64,000 nt of DNA. Source: Mogibacterium sp. GTDB lineage: Bacteria; Bacillota; Clostridia; Peptostreptococcales; Anaerovoracaceae. A model generated the notes under the pieces. That model was not told where the DNA came from, did not search any database, and saw only the letters and a program-made list of their open reading frames with translations. Of this stretch, positions 1 through 8,569 are shown piece after piece. The translations under genes were made by a program, and so were the position numbers. Numbering within the stretch: position 1 is the first letter of the stretch; the number at the start of each line of letters is the position of its first letter. Location: contig JAFRGC010000013.1 in the NCBI GenBank assembly GCA_017434025.1, positions 1 to 64,000 of the forward strand, written 5' to 3'.

Positions 1-77
1 CTTTGCTGTCTTTAAAAACACGGATCCTTTCATTGTTTCCCGGCATAAGACCTGAGATTTTCCTGCAGCCAATTTAA
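1..77. other. Left edge, no assignable gene
   Basis: No gene can be named here. Two plus-strand frames stay open from the edge (to about 55 and 77), so this may be the last few codons of a plus-strand gene that lies outside the window. The plus-direction terminator at 143-179 would fit such a gene. A minus-strand start near 47 is also possible but lacks a convincing ribosome site. Confidence 0.2.
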
Positions 78-87
78 TTCGCGAATG

Positions 88-128
88 AAAAAAGCCCTCC
101 TTCAGGCGAATGCCTGAAAAAGGACTTT
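88..128 (-). terminator. Terminator of the arcA-argF transcript
   Basis: On the minus strand a hairpin with a 7-bp inner stem (TTCAGGC/GCCTGAA, loop of 4) and an imperfect outer AAAG..CTTT stem is followed by six T residues. It lies 86 nt beyond the ornithine carbamoyltransferase stop codon, which is the expected place for the end of that transcript. Confidence 0.6.
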
Positions 129-142
129 GTCTACGGTCTGAA

Positions 143-179
143 GGGAGCTGATGCATCAGATGCATCAGCTCCCTTTTTT
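143..179 (+). terminator. Strong plus-direction terminator
   Basis: A near-perfect hairpin (GGGAGCTGATGC pairs with GCATCAGCTCCC, 12 bp) is followed directly by TTTTTT on the plus strand only. It would end a plus-strand transcript that enters from the left of the window and converges on argF. Confidence 0.65.
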
Positions 180-213
180 CTTATTGCGTTATTGTTGTTA
201 AAGTGTGTGGCCA

Positions 214-1209
214 CTATGCGATCGTTGCGACGATAACGGCTTTGATCGTATGCATCCTGTTCTCAGCTTCATCGAATACTACTGAATTCTTGCCGGAGAA
301 TACTTCTTCGGTGACTTCGCGGATATCATATCCGAGCGCCATCTGTTCAGCGGCCATCGTAGTGTCGAAATTATGGAAAGAAGGAAGGCAGTGCATGAAC
401 AGGCAATCAGGATTACCGGTTGATGCCATCAGTTCCTCTGTGACCTTATAAGGAGTGAGCAGCCTGACTCTCTCCGGGATCTGATCCTCTTCACCCATAG
501 ATGCCCAGATATCTGTGTAGACTACATCTGCACCTTTGAGACAATCAGGATCGCTGCTGACAGAGATCTCAGCACCTGTCTCGGCAGCGACTGCACCGGC
601 TCTGGCAAGCACATCCGGATCGACTTCACGGGCGAGTTCTTCAGGTCCATAAGCGACAAATTTCATTCCCATTTTGGCACATCCATACATCCATGCATAT
701 GCCATATTGTTCCTGATGTCACCTACGAAAACGACTTTGATGTCCTTGAGAGGCTTGAAGATGTGCTCTTCTATCGTCATGATATCTGCGAGGATCTGAG
801 TAGGGTGATCTACATCTGTCAGGCCGTTCCAGACAGGAACGCCTGCGTTCTCTGCGAGTTCCTCAACTGTCGACTGATGAAATCCTCTGTATTCGATACC
901 GTCGAACATCCTGCCGAGGACTTTGGCAGTATCAGCAATCGTTTCTTTCTTGCCCATCTGGGAACTCTTGCTGTCCAGGAAGGTGACACCCGCACCTTCA
1001 TCCATCGCAGCGACCTCAAAAGAGCATCTGGTCCTTGTGGATGTCTTCTCGAAAAGAAGCACGATATTCTTGCCGGCGAGCATTCCGGTCCTGATGCCGG
1101 CACGCTTCTTCGATTTGAGGTCATGAGCAAGGTCGAGCAGATATCTGATCTCGGCCGGAGTGAAATCCATAAGAGTGAGAAAACTTCTTCCTTTAAGGTT
1201 AACAGCCAT
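214..1209 (-). CDS. argF: Ornithine carbamoyltransferase, probably catabolic
   Basis: Transfers the carbamoyl group between carbamoyl phosphate and ornithine/citrulline in the cytoplasm. The 331 residues have the family landmarks: the carbamoyl phosphate site STRTR at 57-61, DHPTQ at 134-138, the ornithine loop SMG at 237-239 and HCLP at 273-276. It lies 52 nt downstream of arginine deiminase on the same strand, so the natural reading is the catabolic enzyme (ArcB role) that turns citrulline and phosphate into ornithine and carbamoyl phosphate. The start has AGGGAG before it. No carbamate kinase follows here; the only one in the window is at 34301. The sequence alone cannot exclude an anabolic role. 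Confidence 0.93.
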   Translation of the reverse strand: MAVNLKGRSFLTLMDFTPAEIRYLLDLAHDLKSKKRAGIRTGMLAGKNIVLLFEKTSTRTRCSFEVAAMDEGAGVTFLDSKSSQMGKKETIADTAKVLGRMFDGIEYRGFHQSTVEELAENAGVPVWNGLTDVDHPTQILADIMTIEEHIFKPLKDIKVVFVGDIRNNMAYAWMYGCAKMGMKFVAYGPEELAREVDPDVLARAGAVAAETGAEISVSSDPDCLKGADVVYTDIWASMGEEDQIPERVRLLTPYKVTEELMASTGNPDCLFMHCLPSFHNFDTTMAAEQMALGYDIREVTEEVFSGKNSVVFDEAENRMHTIKAVIVATIA

Positions 1210-1261
1210 TTTGCGTGAATCTCCCTTCGTTAGTTGAATAATAATTATTGGTTAACTACAG

Positions 1262-2482
1262 TTAAAGGTCATCTCTGTTGACAGGACATGACATACAGCG
1301 AGGGCCGCCTCTTCCTCTTGAGAGCTCTGAGCTCGGTATCGTGAGTACTTCGATGCCTTTTCTGTCCAGCAGATCGTTTGTAACATTGTTTCGTTCATAC
1401 GTTATGACTTTGCCCGGAGCAATGGCGAGAGTGTTGGAGCCGTCATTCCACTGTTCTCTCTGTGCTGCCATGGTATCTCTTCCGCCGCAACGTATCAGTT
1501 CAACCGATGGGACTTTGAGCTCTCTCGCAAGGAGCTTTTTCAGCCTGTCAGTCATAGAATCGACGACCACTTCGCCGTTTCTGTCAAGCGTGATCTCGTA
1601 GAGCTGGAGAGGGCCTTCGATCTCAGGATGTATCGTGAATTTGTCGTAGTCGACCATAGTGAATACAGTATCGAGATGCATGAAAGCTCTCTTCTTAGGA
1701 ATATCGAACACCAGGACCTTGAAGAAATCTGAATTGCGGAGCAGTTCCTGCGCAAAAGTTTCTATACCTACTGCGGAAGTCCTCTCGGACATGCCGACAG
1801 CGACAGTATCACTGCTGAGAACGAGGATGTCTCCGCCTTCAATCGATACCGGATCCTCGTATCTGTACCAGCATTGAGTGCCTTCCGGAGCAAAATCTCT
1901 GTTATATAGGTACATATACTTGAGCAGCAGACTCTCTCTGCGACGTGTTGCTGTGCTCATGTGATGAATGCTGATACCGCTTCCGACACAGGCTCCCTGG
2001 TCACGCGTAAAATACATATTAGGCATCGGATCCATATAGAACGGATAGGTGACATTGATCCTGTCTGCGAGAGTTCTCGGCTGGAATCCATGGATCTCTG
2101 ACTTCCTGACGCCTTCGATCACTTTCTTCACAAGAGCATCTGCAGGAAGCTCGACCAGATAATCGTATAAAGCTTCGCGGATGTTTTCAGAAGTGAGCGG
2201 AGTTTCATCCAGTATCTCTGTTATGAACGACCGCCGAATACTGTCATTGACGAGAGCTCTGGCAGTTTCGTCTTCGTAATAAACGACTTCGACACCATTG
2301 GATCTCAGCAGCTCCGCAAAACAGTCGTGCTCCTGCTGTGCTACTTTGAGATAGGGGATATCATCGAAGAGCAGTCTCGCGAAATTATCAGGAACAAGAC
2401 CCTCGACCTCACTTCCGATACGGTGCAGCAGAACTTTGTTCAGCTTACCGATTTCAGAATAGTTATGAACTTCTCTAACCAT
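1262..2482 (-). CDS. arcA: Arginine deiminase
   Basis: Hydrolyses arginine to citrulline and ammonia, the first step of the arginine deiminase pathway. It has 406 residues, normal for the family. Visible motifs are the EGGD segment, the HLDT catalytic histidine segment and the C-terminal GRGGPRC block with the nucleophile Cys396. The residue three after the nucleophile is also Cys (CMSC), where many homologues have Met. The start is supported by GAGGAG eight bases upstream. It is the first gene of a two-gene unit with the ornithine carbamoyltransferase and has its own promoter at 2517-2545. Confidence 0.95.
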   Translation of the reverse strand: MVREVHNYSEIGKLNKVLLHRIGSEVEGLVPDNFARLLFDDIPYLKVAQQEHDCFAELLRSNGVEVVYYEDETARALVNDSIRRSFITEILDETPLTSENIREALYDYLVELPADALVKKVIEGVRKSEIHGFQPRTLADRINVTYPFYMDPMPNMYFTRDQGACVGSGISIHHMSTATRRRESLLLKYMYLYNRDFAPEGTQCWYRYEDPVSIEGGDILVLSSDTVAVGMSERTSAVGIETFAQELLRNSDFFKVLVFDIPKKRAFMHLDTVFTMVDYDKFTIHPEIEGPLQLYEITLDRNGEVVVDSMTDRLKKLLARELKVPSVELIRCGGRDTMAAQREQWNDGSNTLAIAPGKVITYERNNVTNDLLDRKGIEVLTIPSSELSRGRGGPRCMSCPVNRDDL

Positions 2483-2516
2483 GTAAAATTCTCCTCAAGA
2501 GATAAATATTAATATC

Positions 2517-2545
2517 ATTATACCATAATCAGGTATGTGCAGTAA
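2517..2545 (-). promoter_or_regulatory. Promoter of arcA
   Basis: The minus strand carries TATAAT (2522-2517) preceded by TGG, an extended -10 element. A weak TTACTG lies 17 bp upstream (2545-2540). Inside the same stretch is a small inverted repeat, GCAGT..ACTGC, that could be an operator. No regulator can be named. Confidence 0.5.
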
Positions 2546-2682
2546 AAACTGCTCATGGTGATATCGATGGGCAGGTGCAAGTCGGATGTTGTGAAATATG
2601 AGTCATTTGCGGTAGAATAAATACATCAATCATGTGATCAGAAAATTTGACGATAGAATCATACTTAACAGGAGGATGTTTT

Positions 2683-3906
2683 ATGAAGAATGTAAAATGT
2701 CTCAAATGCATCAAATGCGGCAGGGAATATGAAGCTCTTCCGGATGCAACAACTTGCGAATGCGGAGGTATTCTGGACGTTGTATATGACTATGATTATA
2801 TTAAGTCTGTTGCGAGTCCTGAAAGCATTTCGGCCAGTGATAACTACACGATGTGGCGTTACAGGCCGTTCCTCCCGGTAGAAGAAGACACCGTTCAGCC
2901 TCCACTCAGAGTAGGTTGGTCACCTCTCTACGAAGAACCTCGGATGGCAGAGAAACTCGGTATCGGCAAGCTTTATCTCAAGGATGACGGCCTCAATCCG
3001 ACCGCATCCCTCAAGGACAGAGCCAGCTCGATGGGAGTCGCAAAAGCGATTGAGGCAGGATACGATACCATTGCATGCTCTTCGACAGGTAACGCTGCAA
3101 GTTCGCTGGCGGGAAATTCAGCTGCCGCAGGACTGAAGACATATATCTTCGTACCGGAAAGAGCTCCGATCGGCAAAGTCGCGCAGCTGCTCATATTCGG
3201 CGCGACCGTTATCTCTGTCAAAGGCAACTATGAGGAAACTTTCGAACTGTCCAAAGCCGCTATCGATGAGTACGGATGGTATAACCGCAATGCTGCGATC
3301 AACTGCTATCTGATGGAAGGCAAGAAGACGGTAGCGCTGGAAATTGCTGAGCAGCTCGGATGGAAAGTCACAGACTATGTTGCGCTGTCTACCGGCGACG
3401 GATGTACGATCGCAGGCGTATGGAAAGGATTCAAGGATCTCTATAATGCGGGATTCATCGACAGACTGCCAAAACTCATCTCCGTTCAGTCAGTCAATAC
3501 TTGCCCGATCAACAGAGCTGCAAGGACCGGAGAACCTTGGGAGCCGATGGAAGAGAATACGATTGCAGATTCGATCTCTGTAGGTGTACCGCGCAATCCT
3601 GACAAGGCAATCAATGCTATCGTCGAGTCGCAGGGCATACCTGTGGAAGTCACAGATGATGAGATCCTCGAAGCAATGAGAGTTACCGGGAGAGAGTGCG
3701 GTGTGTTCGGAGAACCTGCCGGTGTAACAGGCATGGCTGGACTGCAGAAGCTCTGCAGAGAAGGGAAGATCCCTGCAGATGCTACCGTTACGGTCATCGT
3801 TTCGGGCAACGGCCTCAAAGATACCGCAAACGGCATCAAGGCAGCCGGTGAACCGATCAGACTGGAACCTGATATGGACAAACTTCGCAAAGTGCTTGAT
3901 CTGTAA
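2683..3906 (+). CDS. thrC: Threonine synthase-like PLP enzyme
   Basis: A 407-residue fold-type II PLP enzyme. It has an N-terminal zinc ribbon (C9, C12, C25, C27) and the PLP lysine K111 in the motif SLKDR, both typical of the short threonine synthases that convert O-phosphohomoserine to threonine. The start is chosen at 2683 because AGGAGG precedes it; an upstream in-frame TTG at 2647 has no ribosome site. No other threonine-pathway gene is near. It stands between the arginine deiminase pair and the purine cluster, where some related clusters carry the PLP enzyme YgeX. A role in amino acid release from purine breakdown is therefore possible but is inference only. Confidence 0.8.
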   Translation: MKNVKCLKCIKCGREYEALPDATTCECGGILDVVYDYDYIKSVASPESISASDNYTMWRYRPFLPVEEDTVQPPLRVGWSPLYEEPRMAEKLGIGKLYLKDDGLNPTASLKDRASSMGVAKAIEAGYDTIACSSTGNAASSLAGNSAAAGLKTYIFVPERAPIGKVAQLLIFGATVISVKGNYEETFELSKAAIDEYGWYNRNAAINCYLMEGKKTVALEIAEQLGWKVTDYVALSTGDGCTIAGVWKGFKDLYNAGFIDRLPKLISVQSVNTCPINRAARTGEPWEPMEENTIADSISVGVPRNPDKAINAIVESQGIPVEVTDDEILEAMRVTGRECGVFGEPAGVTGMAGLQKLCREGKIPADATVTVIVSGNGLKDTANGIKAAGEPIRLEPDMDKLRKVLDL

Positions 3907-3938
3907 TCAAAAGATAAAACTGAAAATGTGATACATGA

Positions 3939-3968
3939 GAAAGCCTCAGCATTGCAGCTGAGGCTTTC
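3939..3968. terminator. Bidirectional terminator
   Basis: Twelve base pairs (GAAAGCCTCAGC with GCTGAGGCTTTC) close a loop of six between two converging genes, thrC and the mocA-yqeC fusion. The stem ends are A-rich on one side and T-rich on the other, so it can work in both directions. Confidence 0.75.
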
Positions 3969-3987
3969 TATTATATCAGGGATGTGT

Positions 3988-5349
3988 CTATATGTCTGTG
4001 CGCAGCATGCCCCAGGCGCTCTGTATGCCCTGGACTCCGAGTATCTGTTGAAGACGCGCGGCAATTTTCCTGAGATCTTCATTGTCTGCCTGATTGAGGA
4101 ATACACGGAACTCTCCGTGTGAGCCTTTCTGTCCTCCGTCAAGGGAAGCCAGGACGGCTGTGATAAGTGTTTCATCGACTGTCTCCCGGAAGAGGCGATC
4201 AGGCAGATCATCCGCACGGTACATGACTTCGCGGAGCGGTTTGCCGAAGGCGGAGAGGCCGGCGACGCACACTGTGATATCGGTATTGTCCGGAACTACA
4301 GGTTCCCACGGCGCCGGCCATTTGAGCGGATGCCGCCGGGACCCGTCTGCTTCGATCAGAACGGCATCCGCGGTCTTACAGATGTGTTCCATGACCCACG
4401 AAGGCAGTGATTTAACTTTGCCCGGCCTGTCAGGGTCAGCAGAGATAACCATTGCCGGCTGGTGTTTATCAAGTAACCCATCGATCTGTGAGAGCAATGC
4501 TGTGTCCGGTTCAGCAGTTGGATGATCGAGGATGACAGCAGGAATCCCCTGATAAGGGTCGTATGATCCATGTTGGACGTATCGTGGATCGAGCATGTGG
4601 GTCGTTGTAGTCACGACAGTACGTTTACCGGAAGATGCCAGTTCGCGTGCCCACGCAGTAAGAAGGGTGGTTTTGCCTCCTGCTCCGACAATGCTGATCA
4701 CAGCTTGTTCAGGAAGTGTGATCTGCAGTGCTTCGCTGATGCTGTACTGCTCACCCCTGTAGTTCCAGAGCCTGTAAGGGGTGTCAATGTCGGCAACTTC
4801 TCTTTCATCAGCAGCTTCGACAAGAAGCAGATCTTCCATATGGTTTGCAATGATCTGCCTGCCGCCGGTATCACCGGATACGGCCATCAATTCATCTCTG
4901 TACCGGGAAGAAAATATCTTGGGACTGTACATTTTGCCATTCCAGGCAAGTGAAACAATACCTGCAGATCCATCATAGTATGCCTCGACCAGTTTGCTGA
5001 TAGTTTCTGCGCTGAGGTGAGGCTGATCACATACGCAAAACATATACGCCTCTGCATCGCCGGCAGCTTCTATCCCGAGCTGCATACTGTGTGAGATCCC
5101 GAGCGCGGGAGCGTCGTTCATTACAACCTTAAAATCTGGAACCAGAGCAGCAACATCAGGATACTGAGTTACAAGGATCCTGCAGGATATGTCCTGATCG
5201 CGTACAGCATCAAGAATACTGCATATCATAGGTCGCCCGTCTTCCATGATATGCAGCAATTTGTTGCTGCCGAATCTGGTGCTGTTACCGGCAGCCTGAA
5301 GGATAATCACGATTCTATTATGATTTGGCTGGTGCTTAGAAAGGTCCAT
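3988..5349 (-). CDS. MocA-YqeC fusion, (seleno)molybdenum cofactor maturation
   Basis: A 453-residue two-domain protein. Residues about 12-195 are a MobA/MocA-type nucleotidyltransferase (LQAAGNSTRFG near 18-27, CDQP at 107-110), the type that makes the cytidylylated molybdenum cofactor. Residues about 203-453 are a YqeC domain with a P-loop (GAGGKTT, 222-228), a family linked to selenium-dependent molybdenum hydroxylases. In E. coli, as recalled, these are separate genes (mocA/ygfJ and yqeC). It lies divergent to the purine importer and serves the three molybdenum hydroxylases at 15281-31580. The ribosome site before the start is weak. The exact chemistry of YqeC is not established here. Confidence 0.88.
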   Translation of the reverse strand: MDLSKHQPNHNRIVIILQAAGNSTRFGSNKLLHIMEDGRPMICSILDAVRDQDISCRILVTQYPDVAALVPDFKVVMNDAPALGISHSMQLGIEAAGDAEAYMFCVCDQPHLSAETISKLVEAYYDGSAGIVSLAWNGKMYSPKIFSSRYRDELMAVSGDTGGRQIIANHMEDLLLVEAADEREVADIDTPYRLWNYRGEQYSISEALQITLPEQAVISIVGAGGKTTLLTAWARELASSGKRTVVTTTTHMLDPRYVQHGSYDPYQGIPAVILDHPTAEPDTALLSQIDGLLDKHQPAMVISADPDRPGKVKSLPSWVMEHICKTADAVLIEADGSRRHPLKWPAPWEPVVPDNTDITVCVAGLSAFGKPLREVMYRADDLPDRLFRETVDETLITAVLASLDGGQKGSHGEFRVFLNQADNEDLRKIAARLQQILGVQGIQSAWGMLRTDI

Positions 5350-5469
5350 TTCTGTTGATTTTTCAATTATTAACCATATACTTCTTCTCTTGAGTATTTT
5401 ACAGTTCCGTAACAGTCAGGTCAACGTTGCGTCTGTAGGCAGGAATACACTATGAACATCATTTTATTC

Positions 5470-5498
5470 TTGTCTTGATAATAGCAAAGATTTATAAT
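5470..5498 (+). promoter_or_regulatory. Promoter of the purine importer operon
   Basis: TTGTCT (5470-5475), a 17-bp spacer and a perfect TATAAT (5493-5498). Transcription would begin near 5505, giving a leader of about 139 nt before the importer gene at 5644. The upstream reading frame that opens at 5497 overlaps this -10 box, so it cannot be translated from this transcript. Confidence 0.7.
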
Positions 5499-5506
5499 GA
5501 GAGTAA

Positions 5507-5603
5507 CTTATATAAGGTCTGCTGATACGTTGGAGAAGTATTATTTTGATACAGAAGGAGCTGTTCCTGATGTTGACAGAATACATTATTCAGCTTATAT
5601 AAG
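5507..5603 (+). promoter_or_regulatory. Stem-closed leader, candidate cis-regulatory RNA
   Basis: The same 10-nt palindrome CTTATATAAG occurs at 5507-5516 and 5594-5603. Being self-complementary, the two copies can pair as a 10-bp stem that encloses 77 nt. Inside, GTATTA (5538-5543) can pair either with TGATAC at 5523-5528 or with TGATAC at 5547-5552, two mutually exclusive hairpins. A further small hairpin (CTGTA..TACAG, about 5611-5629) abuts the ribosome site. This layout resembles an aptamer with an expression platform, but it matches no riboswitch class I know. Confidence 0.4.
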
Positions 5604-5643
5604 CAGTGTTTTCTGTATTAGTTTTACAGGGAGGAAAAATTTT

Positions 5644-6885
5644 ATGAAGAAGAAACTTATTGCTTTAATGATTATCCTTGCGATGATTATGATGCCAATG
5701 CTGGCAGCATGCGGCGGTGGCGGCGGAAGTGAAGAACCTGCCGGCGGAGACGAAGGCGGCGAAGCAGAAGCAGCAATGAAGGTCGGTCTGATCACTCTTC
5801 ACGATGAGAACTCGACTTATGATAAGAACTTCATTGAAGCTTTCAAGGCATCCTGTGAGAAGGAAGGTGTAGAACCTATCATCAAAACTAATATTGGTGA
5901 AGACCAGGCTTGCTATGAGGCAGCTGGCGAACTCGTTGACGAGGGTTGCAGCATCGTCTTTGCTGACTCCTTCGGACATGAGGACTTCATGATCCAGGCG
6001 GCCAAGGAATTCCCTGATGTACAGTTCTGCCATGCGACAGGAACCAAGGCTCACACAGAGGGACTAGCAAACTATCACAACGCATTTGCAGCTATCTATG
6101 AAGGACGTTTCCTTGCAGGAGTTGCAGCAGGAATGAAGCTGAATGAAATGATCGAATCCGGTCAGATTACTGCAGATAAAGCTAAGATGGGTTATGTCGG
6201 AGCTTATACTTACAACGAGGTAGTTTCCGGTTACACTTCATTCTTCCTCGGTGCACGTTATGTATGCCCATCCGTTACTATGGATGTAACATTTACAAGT
6301 TCATGGTATGACGAGACTGCTGAGAAAGAAGCTGCTAACAAGCTGATGGATAACGGCTGCGTACTGATCAGCCAGCACGCTGACTCATTCGGAGCTCCTA
6401 CAGCCTGCGAGGACAGAGGAGTACCTGATGTATCCTACAACGGCAGCACCAAAGCACAGGGACCTAACACCTACATCATTTCATCAAGAATCAACTGGTC
6501 CCCATACTATGAATATGTTATTGAATCCGTAAAGAACGGCACAGCTATGGACCCTGACTATACAGGTACTATTGCTACAGGTTCTGTTGAGATCTTAGAC
6601 CTTAACGAAGACGTAGCAGCTGAGGGAACTCAGGCTAAGCTGGATGAGGTAAAGGCAGGTCTTGAGGATGGTTCTATCCACGTATTCGATACCAGCACAT
6701 TCACAATCAAGGGTGAGACTCTTGGTGATGACTTCCTGGCTGACGTAGATTCCGATGCTGATTACACACCTGATACAAATGTTGTCAGCGATGGATACTT
6801 CCACGAATCTGAGATGAGATCGGCTCCGTACTTCCCGAACGCTGATCCAGTCGACGGCATTAATCTGCTCGACGTAGCATTCTAA
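5644..6885 (+). CDS. BMP-family substrate-binding lipoprotein (nucleoside/purine)
   Basis: The extracellular binding protein of an ABC importer, anchored to the membrane by lipid. Residues 1-22 are a lipoprotein signal (MKKK, then a hydrophobic stretch) with the lipobox LAAC and Cys23, followed by a glycine-rich linker. The rest is a BMP/PnrA-like domain of usual length (413 residues in total). Members of this family bind nucleosides; with adenine deaminase and xanthine dehydrogenase genes downstream, a purine or purine nucleoside ligand is likely. The start at 5644 is set by GGGAGG and the signal peptide. The two permeases and the ATPase follow. Codon use here is more A/T-ending than in later genes, as expected for a highly expressed binding protein. 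Confidence 0.9.
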   Translation: MKKKLIALMIILAMIMMPMLAACGGGGGSEEPAGGDEGGEAEAAMKVGLITLHDENSTYDKNFIEAFKASCEKEGVEPIIKTNIGEDQACYEAAGELVDEGCSIVFADSFGHEDFMIQAAKEFPDVQFCHATGTKAHTEGLANYHNAFAAIYEGRFLAGVAAGMKLNEMIESGQITADKAKMGYVGAYTYNEVVSGYTSFFLGARYVCPSVTMDVTFTSSWYDETAEKEAANKLMDNGCVLISQHADSFGAPTACEDRGVPDVSYNGSTKAQGPNTYIISSRINWSPYYEYVIESVKNGTAMDPDYTGTIATGSVEILDLNEDVAAEGTQAKLDEVKAGLEDGSIHVFDTSTFTIKGETLGDDFLADVDSDADYTPDTNVVSDGYFHESEMRSAPYFPNADPVDGINLLDVAF

Positions 6886-6917
6886 ATTAAAACATAATAG
6901 CAATAGATCAATAAGTG

Positions 6918-6949
6918 TTGACCGGTCCTGCACTGGCAGGACCGGTCAA
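6918..6949 (+). terminator. Intercistronic hairpin after the binding protein
   Basis: A perfect 14-bp stem (TTGACCGGTCCTGC with its complement) and a loop of four lie between the binding protein and the ATPase. Only AAATTT follows, so termination would be partial. Such hairpins often keep binding-protein mRNA more abundant than that of the membrane subunits, by attenuation or by blocking 3' decay. Confidence 0.55.
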
Positions 6950-6994
6950 ATTTCAAAGGAAACAAAGATCTGATATCGGAAAGGGGCGATTATT

Positions 6995-8569
6995 TTGCAG
7001 GATAGCAGAACACCCGCAGTTTCGATGAGAAACATAACGAAAACATTCGGCAGTATTGTAGCGAACCATAATGTCGATCTCGATATATACAAAGGCGAGA
7101 TACTGTCGCTGCTGGGCGAGAATGGTTCAGGCAAGACAACACTGATGAACATGCTCGCTGGCATTTATTATCCTGATGAGGGAGAGATTTTGATAGATGG
7201 CAAGCAGGTCCATATATCTTCTCCTAAGGATGCATATGACTATGGGATAGGGATGATACACCAGCATTTCAAGCTGGTCAATGTATTTACTGCAGCCCAG
7301 AACATCATTCTTGGACTTGAAACTGATCAGGGAAGAAAGAATTCGCGTTTTGGTAAGCTTGATGTCGAATCAGCTAAGAAACGCATCCGCGAGATTTGCG
7401 ATACATACGGATTTGATGTCGATCCTGATCAGAAAGTATATGACATGTCTGTATCGCAGAAACAGACTGTAGAAATTGTCAAGGTCCTTTATCGTGGCGC
7501 GGATATACTGATACTGGATGAACCGACAGCTGTTCTTACCCCTCAGGAGACAGAGAAACTTTTCAAAGTGCTCCGTAATATGAGGGAAGCCGGCAAAACC
7601 ATGGTCATCATTACACACAAGCTTCATGAAGTAGAAGAAATCTCAGATCGTGTAGCTGTGCTTCGTAAAGGTGAATATATAGGAGATCTGATAACCAGCG
7701 AGACCAATGCTCAAGAGATGACCAATATGATGGTCGGACGTGAGGTCAAGCTTAACATAGACAGACCAGAACCAAAGAATGTCAAACCACGCTTAAAGAT
7801 CAAAGGACTGACGGTCAGATCAGAAGATGGGATCCTCAAGCTCGACGATGTTTCTTTCACTGCGAATACCGGAGAAGTGCTTGGTATTGCAGGCATATCT
7901 GGCTGCGGCCAGAAGGAACTTCTTGAATCTATCGCCGGGCTTCAGCATATAGAGAAAGGGGATATCCTCTTTGTTGAAGATGACGGAAGTGAATCAAGTC
8001 TGGTCGGAATGGATCCGATAGAGATCGACAAGAAAGGCGTGTCACTTGCCTTTGTTCCTGAGGACAGACTCGGAATGGGTCTTGTGGCCAGCATGGATCT
8101 TGCTGACAACATGATGCTCAGATCATTCAGAAGAAAAGGCAGTATTGCCGGATTTACTGACCGAAAGACTCCAAGAGAACTTGCAGAGAAAGTCGTAAAC
8201 GAGCTCGAAGTTGTTACTCCTGGAATAGAAACACCGGTACGCAGACTTTCCGGAGGTAATGTCCAGAAAGTCCTTGTTGGACGTGAAATAGCGATGAACC
8301 CAACGATCCTCATGTCGGCATATGCTGTACGAGGATTGGATATCAATGCATCGTATATGATCTATGATCTGATCAACCAGCAGAAAGAGCGGGGCGTTGC
8401 TGTCATATTCGTAGGTGAGGACCTCGATGTTCTGCTTGAGCTCAGCGACCGCATCCTTGTCCTGTGTGCTGGTAAGGTAAGTGGTATAGTTGACGGGAGG
8501 ACTGCCGATAAGAATGAAGTCGGACTTCTCATGACAAGAGTCGGAGGTGGTGAACGTGGAAAAAACTAA
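6995..8569 (+). CDS. ABC transporter ATPase, nucleoside-type, two ATP domains
   Basis: The 524-residue energy subunit of the importer, with two fused nucleotide-binding domains as in sugar and nucleoside (RbsA/NupA-like) systems. The first has Walker A GENGSGKTT (41-49) and Walker B ILILDEPTA. The second has a degenerate Walker A (GISGCGQKE) but keeps the LSGGN signature, a common asymmetry in this family. The start is TTG at 6995, preceded by AAAGGGG. The hairpin at 6918-6949 separates it from the binding protein, and the first permease overlaps its end. Confidence 0.92.
   Translation: MQDSRTPAVSMRNITKTFGSIVANHNVDLDIYKGEILSLLGENGSGKTTLMNMLAGIYYPDEGEILIDGKQVHISSPKDAYDYGIGMIHQHFKLVNVFTAAQNIILGLETDQGRKNSRFGKLDVESAKKRIREICDTYGFDVDPDQKVYDMSVSQKQTVEIVKVLYRGADILILDEPTAVLTPQETEKLFKVLRNMREAGKTMVIITHKLHEVEEISDRVAVLRKGEYIGDLITSETNAQEMTNMMVGREVKLNIDRPEPKNVKPRLKIKGLTVRSEDGILKLDDVSFTANTGEVLGIAGISGCGQKELLESIAGLQHIEKGDILFVEDDGSESSLVGMDPIEIDKKGVSLAFVPEDRLGMGLVASMDLADNMMLRSFRRKGSIAGFTDRKTPRELAEKVVNELEVVTPGIETPVRRLSGGNVQKVLVGREIAMNPTILMSAYAVRGLDINASYMIYDLINQQKERGVAVIFVGEDLDVLLELSDRILVLCAGKVSGIVDGRTADKNEVGLLMTRVGGGERGKN

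Noticed and set aside
5505-5640. A purine (guanine/adenine) riboswitch before the BMP gene
   Set aside because: The TATAA-like stem sequence looks similar, but the core UUUCUACC and the matching loop-loop GG pairs are missing, so I call it an unassigned leader.
5497-5643. N-terminal extension of the BMP protein to 5497
   Set aside because: The extension starts inside the promoter -10 box, and the lipoprotein signal and ribosome site set the start at 5644.
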